Below, piece after piece: positions 1-7,131 of a stretch of 8,968 bases of DNA (its first letter is position 1; each line of letters begins with the position of its first letter). The DNA is from Acidobacteriota bacterium (GTDB taxonomy: Bacteria > Acidobacteriota > Vicinamibacteria > Vicinamibacterales > UBA8438), in contig DQEK01000035.1 of the NCBI GenBank assembly GCA_003533545.1, forward strand, positions 1 through 8,968, in the 5' to 3' direction. Made by a program: the position numbers and the translations under genes. The notes under the pieces are model-generated. The model worked only from the letters and a program-made list of their open reading frames with translations, searched no databases and was not told where the DNA came from.

Positions 1-363
1 GAAGCCCCCGATACGGAATGGCGATGGACCGCAGGAGTGGCGCTGCTTTCGTTTCGGAACCCACGGGTAGACGCGAGGTTTTATCTGGAGGTGGGTGGAC
101 GCCCGGAGCTATTCGAGGCCCCGCAGCGACTCACGATATCGATAGGTGAGTTCGAGGTAGGGACGCTGTCACTTACTGCCGAAGAACCAAGCTTTCATAT
201 TGTTGACATCCCGAGGAACCGGTTCGGGGCGGAGGAGGCCGTGATTTTGACCCTGAGGGTTGACCCTCCATTTGTTCCGGCTGAGCTCACAGATAGCGAG
301 AATGCGGATGACCGAGAGCTGGGCATGCAGGTCTTCTACGTGTTTCTCGAACGGCAACTTTAG
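1..363 (+). CDS. 3' fragment of a protein with a C-terminal beta-rich domain (5' end outside window)
   Basis: Frame 1 is open from the first base to the TAG at 361-363, so this is the end of a longer gene and not a small gene starting at the GTG at 37. The 120 visible residues include WRWTAGVALLSFRNP, then alternating hydrophobic stretches (ARFYLEVGG, LTISIGEFEV, VILTLRV), and end in a region reading DDRELGMQVFYVFLE. This beta-sandwich-like pattern, with a final 'RELG-VF' block, resembles the C-terminal domain on many acidobacterial glycosyltransferase-like or polytopic membrane proteins of surface-polysaccharide type. That match is from memory and is an inference. No catalytic residues are visible in this part. 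A 219-nt gap separates it from the next gene, so it is probably not part of the secretion operon. Sure that it is a truncated real gene; unsure of its function. Confidence 0.6.
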   Translation, partial: EAPDTEWRWTAGVALLSFRNPRVDARFYLEVGGRPELFEAPQRLTISIGEFEVGTLSLTAEEPSFHIVDIPRNRFGAEEAVILTLRVDPPFVPAELTDSENADDRELGMQVFYVFLERQL

Positions 364-389
364 GCGGCGTTTTAGGTGAAATCTGGCAT

Positions 390-428
390 GAGGCCTACAG
401 GGATGTCTGGCCTCGGCCGAAAAGCCGG
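390..428 (+). other. tandem hairpin potential in the 364-582 intergenic gap
   Basis: GAGGCC (390-395) can pair with GGCCTC (409-414), a perfect 6-bp stem with a 13-nt loop. It is directly followed by CGGC (414-417) pairing with GCCG (424-427). Neither is followed by a run of T, so this is not a textbook intrinsic terminator, although it lies just after the end of the first gene. The rest of the gap up to 582 shows no gene, no RNA gene and no convincing promoter. Confidence 0.25.
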
Positions 429-582
429 ACTGGGGCCGTGTGTGAGTGATGCCCAGCTGGGCTTCGGCCATCCCGCATGCGTTTGAGTCCTGGCGAACTT
501 TGAGGCACTGAACCCGTCCCAACCACATCTTATAGAGTGTGAATGTGATGAGGGCTACGAGATATTGCGGTAGTTTGACGAG

Positions 583-1239
583 ATGGACTTTGCGCTGAGG
601 TCGATGCGTTTTGCGCTCGTTGCGGTCGTGCTGGCTGTGCAACCGGCAGCGGCTCCTGCGACATCGGAACTGGTGCGCTTGAAGTCAGGTCGGACGCTGC
701 CTGTGAGTGGTTACGAGTTGGAGGGAGCTACGGTTGTGCTGCACCTACACGATGGGGGACGGGTTGTATGCGACCGGTCGCTCATCATGCGAATCGAACC
801 AGGCATCGCGCCGGCCAGTTCAAAGCAGTTCGCCACGGCAGTTGTGCCACCAGTGCGTCCGAAGCCGTTCGCGGAGATCATCGATGCTATGTCGATGAGG
901 CACGGGGTGAACCCGGCGCTAGTGGCCGCCCTAATCGAGGTCGAATCGGCTTACCGTCCGGATGCCGTCTCGCCGAAAGGGGCCATGGGTTTGATGCAAC
1001 TTATGCCCAACACGGCGCGAGAATATGCGGTCGCGGACCCCTACGACCCGGCGGCGAATATCGAGGCTGGCACCAGGCATCTTCGTGCGCTGCTTGATCG
1101 TTACGGTGTGAATTCCGCCCTTGCTGCTTACAACGCCGGTGAGGGTCCTGTGCGAAAGTTCGGCGGTGTTCCTCCGTACCCGGAGACTCGTCGATATATC
1201 ACCAAGATTCTTAAGTTGGTCGACGCTCAGAACGAGTAG
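583..1239 (+). CDS. secreted lytic transglycosylase, SLT (goose-lysozyme-like) family
   Basis: A 218-residue exported murein lytic transglycosylase, expected to cleave the MurNAc-GlcNAc bond of peptidoglycan with formation of a 1,6-anhydro end. Residues 8-26 form a signal peptide (hydrophobic FALVAVVLAV, then PAAAPA before TSE). Residues 31-73 form a small beta-rich segment (VRLKSGRTLPVSGYELEG...) often seen ahead of SLT domains. The SLT domain covers about 95-212. It shows the catalytic Glu121 in the EVESAYRPDAVS block, GAMGLMQLMP (133-142), AAYNAGEGPV (181-190) and PYPETRRYITKIL (198-210), which are the hallmark motifs in the correct order. No SPOR or LysM domain is present. The start is uncertain: ATG 583 and ATG 604 both leave a good signal peptide, and neither has a strong ribosome-binding site. 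It lies 199 nt before the secretion operon, with a terminator between, so it is probably transcribed separately. It may open the wall for the envelope machine encoded downstream. Confidence 0.92.
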   Translation: MDFALRSMRFALVAVVLAVQPAAAPATSELVRLKSGRTLPVSGYELEGATVVLHLHDGGRVVCDRSLIMRIEPGIAPASSKQFATAVVPPVRPKPFAEIIDAMSMRHGVNPALVAALIEVESAYRPDAVSPKGAMGLMQLMPNTAREYAVADPYDPAANIEAGTRHLRALLDRYGVNSALAAYNAGEGPVRKFGGVPPYPETRRYITKILKLVDAQNE

Positions 1240-1244
1240 GGCGT

Positions 1245-1271
1245 GACCGGCTGGTACGCCGGTTCTGTTCT
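1245..1271 (+). terminator. intrinsic terminator candidate after the lytic transglycosylase gene
   Basis: ACCGGC (1246-1251) and GCCGGT (1258-1263) form a perfect 6-bp GC-rich stem with a 6-nt loop. They are followed by the T-rich stretch TTCTGTTCT, and the structure starts 6 nt after the stop codon. The T-tract is interrupted, so termination may be partial. It separates the transglycosylase gene from the downstream operon. Confidence 0.6.
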
Positions 1272-1351
1272 ACGAACGCTTTCTGTGGATGTTTCTCGCG
1301 TCCGTCGCGGTATTTCCTTGAGGGAGTAGAAGCGGAGGCCGCGGTGTCAAC

Positions 1352-1367
1352 TGATATAATCCGCCCG
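1352..1367 (+). promoter_or_regulatory. extended -10 promoter for the gspF-led operon
   Basis: TGATATAAT at 1352-1360 is an exact match to the extended -10 consensus TGnTATAAT. It is striking in otherwise GC-rich DNA. No good -35 box lies 16-18 nt upstream, which fits an extended -10 promoter. A start of transcription near 1367 would give a leader of about 70 nt before the GTG of gspF at 1439. No other credible promoter was seen before the genes up to pilO, so it probably drives the whole run. Confidence 0.5.
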
Positions 1368-1438
1368 GAGCCGTTCGTCGGTAATTAACTGTCCAGAAAA
1401 GGCTTGTACTGCTCACGCCAGAATGGTGGTGTCCGATA

Positions 1439-2647
1439 GTGGAGTTCCGCTGCAGACTCGGCACCGAGACTGGCGAGGTTCTTGAGGAGGTCCACGTTGC
1501 GGAGAGTGCGAGCAAACTTCGTCAGGAACTGGAGGGGAAGGGCTTCTACATCCTCTCGCTCACTCGCCGTGGCTTCCTACGCGGCACTGGTCTGACCCTT
1601 CGCTCACGCAGGCGCATCAAGACACGAGAGTTTCTGGTGTTCAACCAGGAGCTGGCAGCGCTGTTGCGAGCAGGAATGCCGCTGGTGCAGTCGCTTGAGA
1701 TTCTCGGCCAGCGGGTCGAGGACCCAAACCTGAGGGTGTTGTTGAGCGACGTGCACGATCGTGTGCGTTCTGGCGCCGCTTTGTCTGAGGCGTTCGAGGC
1801 GCAGGGCGACGTGGTTCCCGGTATCTATACGGCCTCATTACTAGCTGGTGAAAAGAGCGGGGGGCTCGAGGAAGTGATCCGGAGGTATGTGGATCACGTG
1901 AAGGTGATTTCGGCGGTTAAGCGGAAGACTGTGTCGGCGTTGGTCTATCCCCTGATCCTGCTGCTGCTCTCGTTCGTCGTAGTCAGTATCATCGTTTTTC
2001 GGGTGGTGCCGGAATTCGAGGGGTTTTATCGGGGATTCGGCACCGAACTACCCCTTGCGACCAGGGCGATCGTGTCTTTTTCGAGTTTGCTTCGGGCTCA
2101 TGTGCTTCTTGTTGTGTCCAGCGTCGGCGCTGCTGTCGTGGGGGGCTGGTACTGGACGCAACGGCCGGGTTGGGCGGCGGCCTTCGATCGGGTGGTGCTG
2201 AAGATTCCAGCGGTCGGCCATATCGCTGGGCGCTTCGCGACCTCGCAGTTGGCGCGGACGCTAGCGACCTTGCTGAGTGGTGGTATCCCGCTGGTGAATG
2301 CCATCGACGTGTCCTCTAGGGCGCTCGGCAATCGGTATTTTGCTGACGAGTTGAGTCTTGTTGGACAACGTGTGCGTGAGGGCGAGTCGTTGTCCGCGTC
2401 GCTGGCCGCTCGAGAGATCTTTCCGCCGGTGGCTGTGAAGATGGTTGAGGTCGGAGAATCGACGGGTGCGCTGCAGGAGATGCTGACCAACGTGGCTGAT
2501 TTCTTTGACGAGGAAATCGACACGCAACTCGGACGGTTCGTCACGATTATTGAGCCCGTGCTGCTCGTCGTGATGGGGGTCGTCATTGCCGCTTTATTGG
2601 CGGCGCTCTACATGCCGTTGTTGCAGATTGGGTCTGTCCTGTCATGA
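1439..2647 (+). CDS. gspF: GspF/PilC-family inner-membrane platform protein
   Basis: A 402-residue polytopic protein at the base of the type II secretion / type IV pilus machine, where it transmits work from the ATPase to growing pseudopilin. Two T2SSF repeats are visible: residues about 64-188 (EFLVFNQELAALLRAGMPLV ... AGEKSGGLEEVIRRY) and 266-388 (ATSQLARTLATLLSGGIPLV ... VGESTGALQEML). The duplicated 'L..GG.PL' and 'GE.(S)G.L.E' motifs are plain in both. Three membrane segments are predicted at about 168-190, 221-240 and 371-393. The length is normal for the family. The start is GTG 1439, with a weak GGTGGT 8 nt upstream; the frame upstream has no better start before the TAA at 1382. The short N-terminal domain (MEFRCRLGTETGEV...) matches the usual PilC/GspF opening. 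The last bases overlap the next gene (ATGA), implying translational coupling. PilC and GspF cannot be told apart by sequence alone here. Confidence 0.95.
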   Translation: MEFRCRLGTETGEVLEEVHVAESASKLRQELEGKGFYILSLTRRGFLRGTGLTLRSRRRIKTREFLVFNQELAALLRAGMPLVQSLEILGQRVEDPNLRVLLSDVHDRVRSGAALSEAFEAQGDVVPGIYTASLLAGEKSGGLEEVIRRYVDHVKVISAVKRKTVSALVYPLILLLLSFVVVSIIVFRVVPEFEGFYRGFGTELPLATRAIVSFSSLLRAHVLLVVSSVGAAVVGGWYWTQRPGWAAAFDRVVLKIPAVGHIAGRFATSQLARTLATLLSGGIPLVNAIDVSSRALGNRYFADELSLVGQRVREGESLSASLAAREIFPPVAVKMVEVGESTGALQEMLTNVADFFDEEIDTQLGRFVTIIEPVLLVVMGVVIAALLAALYMPLLQIGSVLS

Positions 2648-4332
2648 AACACGAAACGCCGCCGCATTCGGGTGACGAGGGACTTGGGGTTCTGCGCTCA
2701 GCTGAACCCGGCGATGAGCATGTGGACGGAGGAGGCGAGGAGAACACCGAGTACGGGGACGAGGTCGTTCGCGGGCGGCACCTGGCGGAGCGTTATCGAC
2801 TTGAGTTCATTGACATGGATAAGTTCCGCATGGACGCCGAACTGTTCCGTTCCATTCCAGCGGACTTAATGTTGCGCTACGGCTTTGTGCCACATCGCAA
2901 GGAGGGTGCCACACTCGTGATTGTGGTGTCGGATCCATCCGACTTGCCAGTGCTCGACGAGTTGACGCTCCTACTGGATGCACCTGTCAAGGTCGCGGTT
3001 GGGGTTCCGAGTGCGATCGAGTCGATCCTGAAGAAGAGCGAAGGGTCCCAGCGCGTCCTTGATGATGCGACGGAAAGTTTCGAACTTCAGGTCCTTCGCG
3101 ACGAGGAGCAGGGGGAAGAGAATTTAACGGTCGAGCGTCTGACTAGCGACATTAGTCCGGTTATTCGGTTGGTCGATTCGATGATCTATACGGCGCTGCA
3201 GCGTCGGGCAAGTGATATTCACATCGAAACGCAGGAGGATGCCGTTTACGTGAAGTACAGGATAGACGGGACTCTTCAATCTGCCATGAGACCAATCGAC
3301 AAGCGTTTCCACAGCGCGATTTTGTCTCGGGTCAAGGTGATGTCAGAGCTCGATATTGCTGAAAAACGAGTCCCACAGGACGGACGCTTTAAGGTCCGAG
3401 TTCCAGGGAAGACGATTGATTTTCGCGTGTCGGTGATGCCGACCGTGCACGGCGAGGATTCGGTCATCAGGATTCTTGACAAGGAAAGCATTAGCGAGCA
3501 ATTTCGCGAGCTAAATCTCGGAATTCTCGGGTTTGGTGACTCTGAGCTTAGGCGATTTCGTCGGGCTATCATGGAACCGTATGGCATGGTGCTGGTGACC
3601 GGCCCGACCGGAAGTGGCAAGACCACCACGCTTTACGGGGCCCTCTCTGAAATCCACTCCCCAGAAGACAAGATTGTCACTATCGAAGATCCAGTGGAGT
3701 ATCAGCTACACGGCGTGACGCAGATTCCGATCAATGAAAAGAAAGGATTGACGTTCGCGCGCGGGCTTCGATCGATCCTCAGGCATGACCCAGACAAGAT
3801 TATGGTCGGAGAGATCCGGGATGCAGAAACGGCCCAAATAGCTATTCAATCCGCGCTCACGGGCCACCTTGTATTCACGACAGTGCACGCTAACAACGTG
3901 ATCGACGTGCTCGGCCGATTCCTGAACATGGGGGTGGAAGCCTACCAGTTTGTATCGTCGCTGAACTGTGTCATGGCGCAGAGGCTCGTTCGTAAGGTGT
4001 GCCCTGAGTGCCGCCGCGCCGCTGTTGTGACTACAGAGGAATTGGAGGAATCCGGATTGGAGGCGTCGCTTGGCCAGACACACGAATTTTTCGAAGGCGC
4101 CGGGTGCATCGAGTGCGGAGGTACGGGCTATCGCGGCCGAACGGCCTTGTGTGAACTGCTCGATGTGACTGATGAGGTCAGAGAGTTAATTCTTGCCAAG
4201 GCACCGGCTAGCGCAATCAAGCAAGCAATGCGTGCGGAAGGAATGCGGTTTCTCCGGGAATGCGCCGTCGAGAAACTGTTGACCGGCGTCACGACGCTCA
4301 AGGAGATCAACAAGGTTACCTTCGTCAGTTAG
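2644..4332 (+). CDS. gspE: GspE/PilB-family assembly ATPase
   Basis: The 562-residue cytoplasmic hexameric motor that powers pseudopilus or pilus extension. A polar stretch (1-40) is followed by an MshEN/T2SSE-N domain (about 42-130) and then the bipartite ATPase core. Visible motifs are Walker A GPTGSGKTT (320-328), the Asp box IVTIEDPVEY (344-353), Walker B IMVGEIRDAETA (386-397) and the His box GHLVFTTVHANN (407-418). A tetracysteine zinc site follows: C453, C456 (CPEC) and C488, C491 (CIECGGTG). The zinc site and the lack of a retraction-ATPase AIRNLIRE-type motif point to GspE/PilB and away from PilT. The ATG overlaps the gspF stop by 4 nt. 'RHDPDKIMVGEIRD' and 'TTVHANN' are, from memory, typical of acidobacterial members. 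Every catalytic element is intact, so the motor should be active. Confidence 0.96.
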   Translation: MKHETPPHSGDEGLGVLRSAEPGDEHVDGGGEENTEYGDEVVRGRHLAERYRLEFIDMDKFRMDAELFRSIPADLMLRYGFVPHRKEGATLVIVVSDPSDLPVLDELTLLLDAPVKVAVGVPSAIESILKKSEGSQRVLDDATESFELQVLRDEEQGEENLTVERLTSDISPVIRLVDSMIYTALQRRASDIHIETQEDAVYVKYRIDGTLQSAMRPIDKRFHSAILSRVKVMSELDIAEKRVPQDGRFKVRVPGKTIDFRVSVMPTVHGEDSVIRILDKESISEQFRELNLGILGFGDSELRRFRRAIMEPYGMVLVTGPTGSGKTTTLYGALSEIHSPEDKIVTIEDPVEYQLHGVTQIPINEKKGLTFARGLRSILRHDPDKIMVGEIRDAETAQIAIQSALTGHLVFTTVHANNVIDVLGRFLNMGVEAYQFVSSLNCVMAQRLVRKVCPECRRAAVVTTEELEESGLEASLGQTHEFFEGAGCIECGGTGYRGRTALCELLDVTDEVRELILAKAPASAIKQAMRAEGMRFLRECAVEKLLTGVTTLKEINKVTFVS

Positions 4333-4334
4333 TG

Positions 4335-5309
4335 ATGGGGTTTTCTTCCCGTATACGGCGTCTCTTTGTTGCCCGACCTCCGGCAGCCAGTATTGAGCTC
4401 GCGGCCGATCGTGTCACGGGTGTTTCTCTGGGACGCATCCGGTCTGGAACAGCGGCTGCGGTGGTTACGGAGCCATTGCCAGACGGTGCGCTGGTGCCGA
4501 GCCCAAACGCCACGAATGTTGTTGATCACGCAGCAGTAACAGAGGCTGTGTTGCGGGTAATCAAACGGTTGCCTGGCGCCGTAGCCAGGGTTGGCCTCGT
4601 CGTGCCAGACAGCGCCGCGAAGGTTTCATTGATGACGTTTGCGCAGGTGCCGTCACGGGCTACAGATTTTGATCAGCTTGTGCGTTGGCAGGCAAGAAAG
4701 ACCACGCCGTTCAGAATCGAGGAGGCGCAGGTGGCATGCACCGAGGGGGCGGCCGCCGAGGATGGGGGACGGGAGTTCGTCGTTAGTTTGATGCGTCGTG
4801 ACATTGTGCAGGAGTATGAATCGGTTTGCTCGGCAGCCGGCGGACATGCCGGGATTATCGACCTGGCGAGCTTTAGTCAGATAAACGCGATCCTTGCTGG
4901 CGATGAGGACACCGCCGGTGATTGTCTACTCGTGCACGTTGCGCACGGGTATAGCACGCTGGCCCTCATCAGGAACGGCTTTCTCATCCTTTTTCGTAGC
5001 CGAACCTCCGACGGTGACGAGACCCTAGCGGACCTCGTGCACCAAACCACGATGTACTACGAAGATCGACTCCAAGGCGGTGGATTTCAGCGTGCTTTTC
5101 TGGCCGCGAGCGCCGCTAACACGACTAAGGAAGATGCTGCGGTCCTACGCGAATCACTCGAGGTTCGACTGGGTACGGTAGTTGAGCCGCTCACGCTGCC
5201 CCACAGCGACGTCGACAGCGCAGGTGAACCACCACCATTACCGGATCTCATTGCCGCTCCCCTCGGACTGCTCTTGCGGGAGCAGGTGGGGGCCGGAGTA
5301 CGAGAGTAG
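4335..5309 (+). CDS. pilM: PilM-like (GspL cytoplasmic-domain-like) actin-fold assembly protein
   Basis: A 324-residue soluble protein expected to sit under the inner membrane and bind the N-terminal tail of PilN, linking the envelope complex to the motor. The ATG at 4335 lies 2 nt after the gspE stop; GTG 4332 is an alternative. The longer in-frame extension back to 4260 overlaps gspE and is rejected because its first 25 residues look like out-of-frame translation. Features: an actin-like opening AASIELAADRVTGVSLGR (17-34), LVRWQARKTTPFRIEEAQV (115-133), which corresponds to the conserved PilM block 'R.EAEKYIPF..DE', and a second phosphate-like motif LLVHVAHGYSTLALIRNG (198-215). The Asp expected in both phosphate motifs is replaced (Glu21 and His201), so ATP binding is doubtful, as in GspL. 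There is no membrane segment. The position between gspE and pilN supports the call. Confidence 0.82.
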   Translation: MGFSSRIRRLFVARPPAASIELAADRVTGVSLGRIRSGTAAAVVTEPLPDGALVPSPNATNVVDHAAVTEAVLRVIKRLPGAVARVGLVVPDSAAKVSLMTFAQVPSRATDFDQLVRWQARKTTPFRIEEAQVACTEGAAAEDGGREFVVSLMRRDIVQEYESVCSAAGGHAGIIDLASFSQINAILAGDEDTAGDCLLVHVAHGYSTLALIRNGFLILFRSRTSDGDETLADLVHQTTMYYEDRLQGGGFQRAFLAASAANTTKEDAAVLRESLEVRLGTVVEPLTLPHSDVDSAGEPPPLPDLIAAPLGLLLREQVGAGVRE

Positions 5310-5323
5310 GGTCGGGTTTGACG

Positions 5324-6031
5324 ATGCTACGTGGCAATCTCGCGACACGGCCGTTTTACAACGAGGGCGCGGTGTACATGGTCCTGGGGATCGTGGCCGT
5401 CGCGGGTTTGGTTGTGTTGGGAAATGGTGTGAGGCGGGTGTTGGATCTGTCGCAGCGGAGCACAACGGTGGCGAGTTTGGTGGAAGACGCGGAGCGAGAG
5501 GAAGCGAATCTCGCTGGTCGGACATTGGAGTTGCAACGTGCGGTGAGTCCGCAATCTCTCGAGGAGGTTGAGGGGGCGGCACGTGAGGCGAAATCGCTAA
5601 TCGAGCAGCGCGTCTTTTCGTGGACCGAGTTTTTCAATCGAATCGAGACAACGCTTCCGCCCGATGTCATGCTCACGGAGGTTCGACCGGACATCGAGAG
5701 TGGTTCTATCGAGGTGACGATGGGGGTCATGGGTCGCAACCTTGACGCGATCAGCCTGTTCATTCGTGCACTCGAAAATTCGGGCGCATTCAACGAGGTC
5801 CTGAATGTTGCAAGTGACCTGACTGACGATGGAATGTACCGAGCCGTGTTGAGCGGCCAGTACATGTCGGGGTCGATAGCGCCGCCAGCTCTAGGCGACG
5901 CAATAGAGCTCGGTGTTGACGATGTGGCCCGTGAGAATGGCACAGTGGACGATCCTGGTCGCTCCGGCGCTGGTGCGCCAGTAGAACCCGATGCGGGCTC
6001 CGGTGTCTCGCGACCAGGGGGACGTCGATGA
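5324..6031 (+). CDS. pilN: PilN-like inner-membrane assembly protein
   Basis: A 235-residue bitopic membrane protein of the PilMNO alignment complex. The start is taken as ATG 5324, giving MLRGNLATRPFYNE, the cytoplasmic tail that in PilN carries the PilM-binding 'INLLP'-type motif; TTG 5318 would add two residues. One membrane helix lies at about 15-34. A helical, probably coiled-coil segment follows (about 45-95), then a ferredoxin-like periplasmic domain starting at SWTEFFNRIETTLPPDVMLT. The last 45 or so residues (after about 188) are Gly/Pro/Asp-rich and look disordered. Fourteen nt separate it from pilM, and it overlaps pilO by ATGA. Sequence similarity is low across PilN families, but the order pilM-pilN-pilO and the topology make the assignment firm. 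Confidence 0.82.
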   Translation: MLRGNLATRPFYNEGAVYMVLGIVAVAGLVVLGNGVRRVLDLSQRSTTVASLVEDAEREEANLAGRTLELQRAVSPQSLEEVEGAAREAKSLIEQRVFSWTEFFNRIETTLPPDVMLTEVRPDIESGSIEVTMGVMGRNLDAISLFIRALENSGAFNEVLNVASDLTDDGMYRAVLSGQYMSGSIAPPALGDAIELGVDDVARENGTVDDPGRSGAGAPVEPDAGSGVSRPGGRR

Positions 6032-7056
6032 ATCTCTTGCAGCGAGTCTTGGCCGAAAAACGTGGTCTCGTGATCGTGGTCTCGGTGATTCTCGCAATAG
6101 ACGTTGGTGTATATGCCTTCGCGGTCTATCCGTGGACCAGCAGGGTGTCGCAAACAGAGGCGCGTAGGGCCACTGCGGCCCGCGAACTGGCGTTGGCGAC
6201 CGAGGCGTATGTCGTGGCTAACGAGGCCAGCGTGAGTAGGACGGCTCTTGACGGGCAGTTGCAGCGTTTTTACGAGGAGGTGTTGCCCACGAATTTGTCG
6301 AACGCAAGGAATTTGCTCAATCCCTATCTCGATGATTTGGCGGATGAGACGAATCTCGTGTTGGAGCGACGTACCAGTACGTCCAATCGAGAGAGAGAGA
6401 GCTTGCTGGCTAAACTGGAAACCAGGATGGTGCTGGCCGGCGAGTACAGAGATATTCGTGAGTTTATACACAGGCTGGAGACGGCACCCGAATTCATCCT
6501 GATTGAGGAAGTCTTATTGACGCAGCAGCCCGAAACTGATGGTGCCTTGGTGTTAACGCTCGGCGTGTCGACTTATTTCAGGGAGCTGACGGTCACGGGC
6601 GAGGCTCCCGGCTCGAATCTGGCACCGGACGGGAGATCGACCGACCTTGATGGCGAGGCCAGTGTGGTAGCGCCTGAGGAGACCTTTTCCCCAGGAGCAT
6701 CACGCGTGTCCGATAGCGTCGAGCCGGAGACTGGGTCCGTTTCGGAAGGCGGCTCAGAGCGGGGGGCTGCTACATCGGGGGACGAGGGTGAACCGGTCGT
6801 CGTGCCGTTGGAGTCAGAGGTGGAGGAGTATGCGATCCAGGTCGCCGCATTCGAGAGCAGCGTAACCGCCGCGGCGTTGGCGGAACGACTGGCGATGCAA
6901 GGCTATCCGTCCTACGTTGTCGAGCCCGTCGACGACGAGCTTCCGGTGTTATATCGAGTTCGCCTCGGACAGTTTTCGGACCGGAGTTCCGCCGAAGCCA
7001 TGGGGCAACGAATCCAGGACGAGGAAGAACTGGACTGGTATGTGGTGCCCCAGTGA
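6028..7056 (+). CDS. pilO: PilO-like assembly protein fused to a C-terminal SPOR domain
   Basis: A 342-residue bitopic inner-membrane protein; ordinary PilO is about 200 residues. Residues 1-12 are cytoplasmic, 13-32 a membrane helix and about 36-95 a helical coiled-coil-like stretch. About 100-187 is a PilO-type ferredoxin-like domain (NLVLERRTSTSNRERESLLAK ... LVLTLGVSTYFREL). An acidic, Ser/Gly/Glu-rich linker follows (188-265). Residues 266-341 form a SPOR domain: EYAIQVAAFESSVTAAALAE, GYPSYVVEP, then LYRVRLGQFSDRSSAEAMGQ and WYVVP. SPOR domains bind peptidoglycan strands stripped of stem peptides. PilO pairs with PilN to align the inner-membrane and outer-membrane parts, so the fusion should place that complex against the cell wall; this is an inference. 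The start ATG overlaps the pilN stop. Confidence 0.85.
   Translation: MNLLQRVLAEKRGLVIVVSVILAIDVGVYAFAVYPWTSRVSQTEARRATAARELALATEAYVVANEASVSRTALDGQLQRFYEEVLPTNLSNARNLLNPYLDDLADETNLVLERRTSTSNRERESLLAKLETRMVLAGEYRDIREFIHRLETAPEFILIEEVLLTQQPETDGALVLTLGVSTYFRELTVTGEAPGSNLAPDGRSTDLDGEASVVAPEETFSPGASRVSDSVEPETGSVSEGGSERGAATSGDEGEPVVVPLESEVEEYAIQVAAFESSVTAAALAERLAMQGYPSYVVEPVDDELPVLYRVRLGQFSDRSSAEAMGQRIQDEEELDWYVVPQ
6389..6401 (+). repeat. short GA dinucleotide repeat inside pilO
   Basis: An uninterrupted GA tract of 6.5 units lies in codons about 121-125 (RERES). A one-unit slip would shift the frame ahead of the PilO fold and the SPOR domain. The tract is short, so this may be a chance result of Arg/Glu codons. 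Confidence 0.4.
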
Positions 7057-7058
7057 AA

Positions 7059-7074
7059 ACTCTAGATCTAGAGT
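7059..7074. repeat. perfect 16-bp palindrome between pilO and the pseudopilin genes
   Basis: ACTCTAGATCTAGAGT is its own reverse complement over all 16 bases and begins 2 nt after the pilO stop. It contains two CTAG tetramers. As RNA it could fold as a 6-bp stem with a GAUC loop, but no T-run follows, so it is not a standard terminator. It could be an operator for a dimeric regulator or an RNA processing / stability element that sets pseudopilin expression apart from the upstream genes. No promoter boxes were recognised in the same gap. Confidence 0.55.
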
Positions 7075-7131
7075 GCGGGTCCCACGTGAATTGAGGCCAC
7101 CGGCGTGGTCGTGACAGGAGTGTTTCGCGTG

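Noticed and set aside
390..428. Terminator after the first partial gene
   Set aside because: Two small stems are present, but no T-tract follows, so it is listed only as hairpin potential.
169..642. 157-residue minus-strand open frame covering the 364-582 gap
   Set aside because: It overlaps the end of one gene and the start of another on the other strand. The protein has no recognisable fold and no ribosome-binding site of note.
2098..2586. 162-residue Ser/Thr-rich open frame on the minus strand inside gspF
   Set aside because: Antisense shadow of the GspF second repeat, with low-complexity composition and no promoter or family signature.
4260..4334. N-terminal extension of PilM to an ATG inside gspE
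   Set aside because: It would overlap gspE by 73 nt, and the added residues (MRRRETVDRRHDAQGD...) look like an out-of-frame reading of gspE. ATG 4335 matches the family start.
5356..6471. 371-residue open frame on the minus strand opposite pilN and pilO
   Set aside because: It lies wholly antisense to two well-supported genes. Its translation is rich in Arg, Ser and Thr without recognisable domains, and it fits the shadow frames expected in GC-rich coding DNA.
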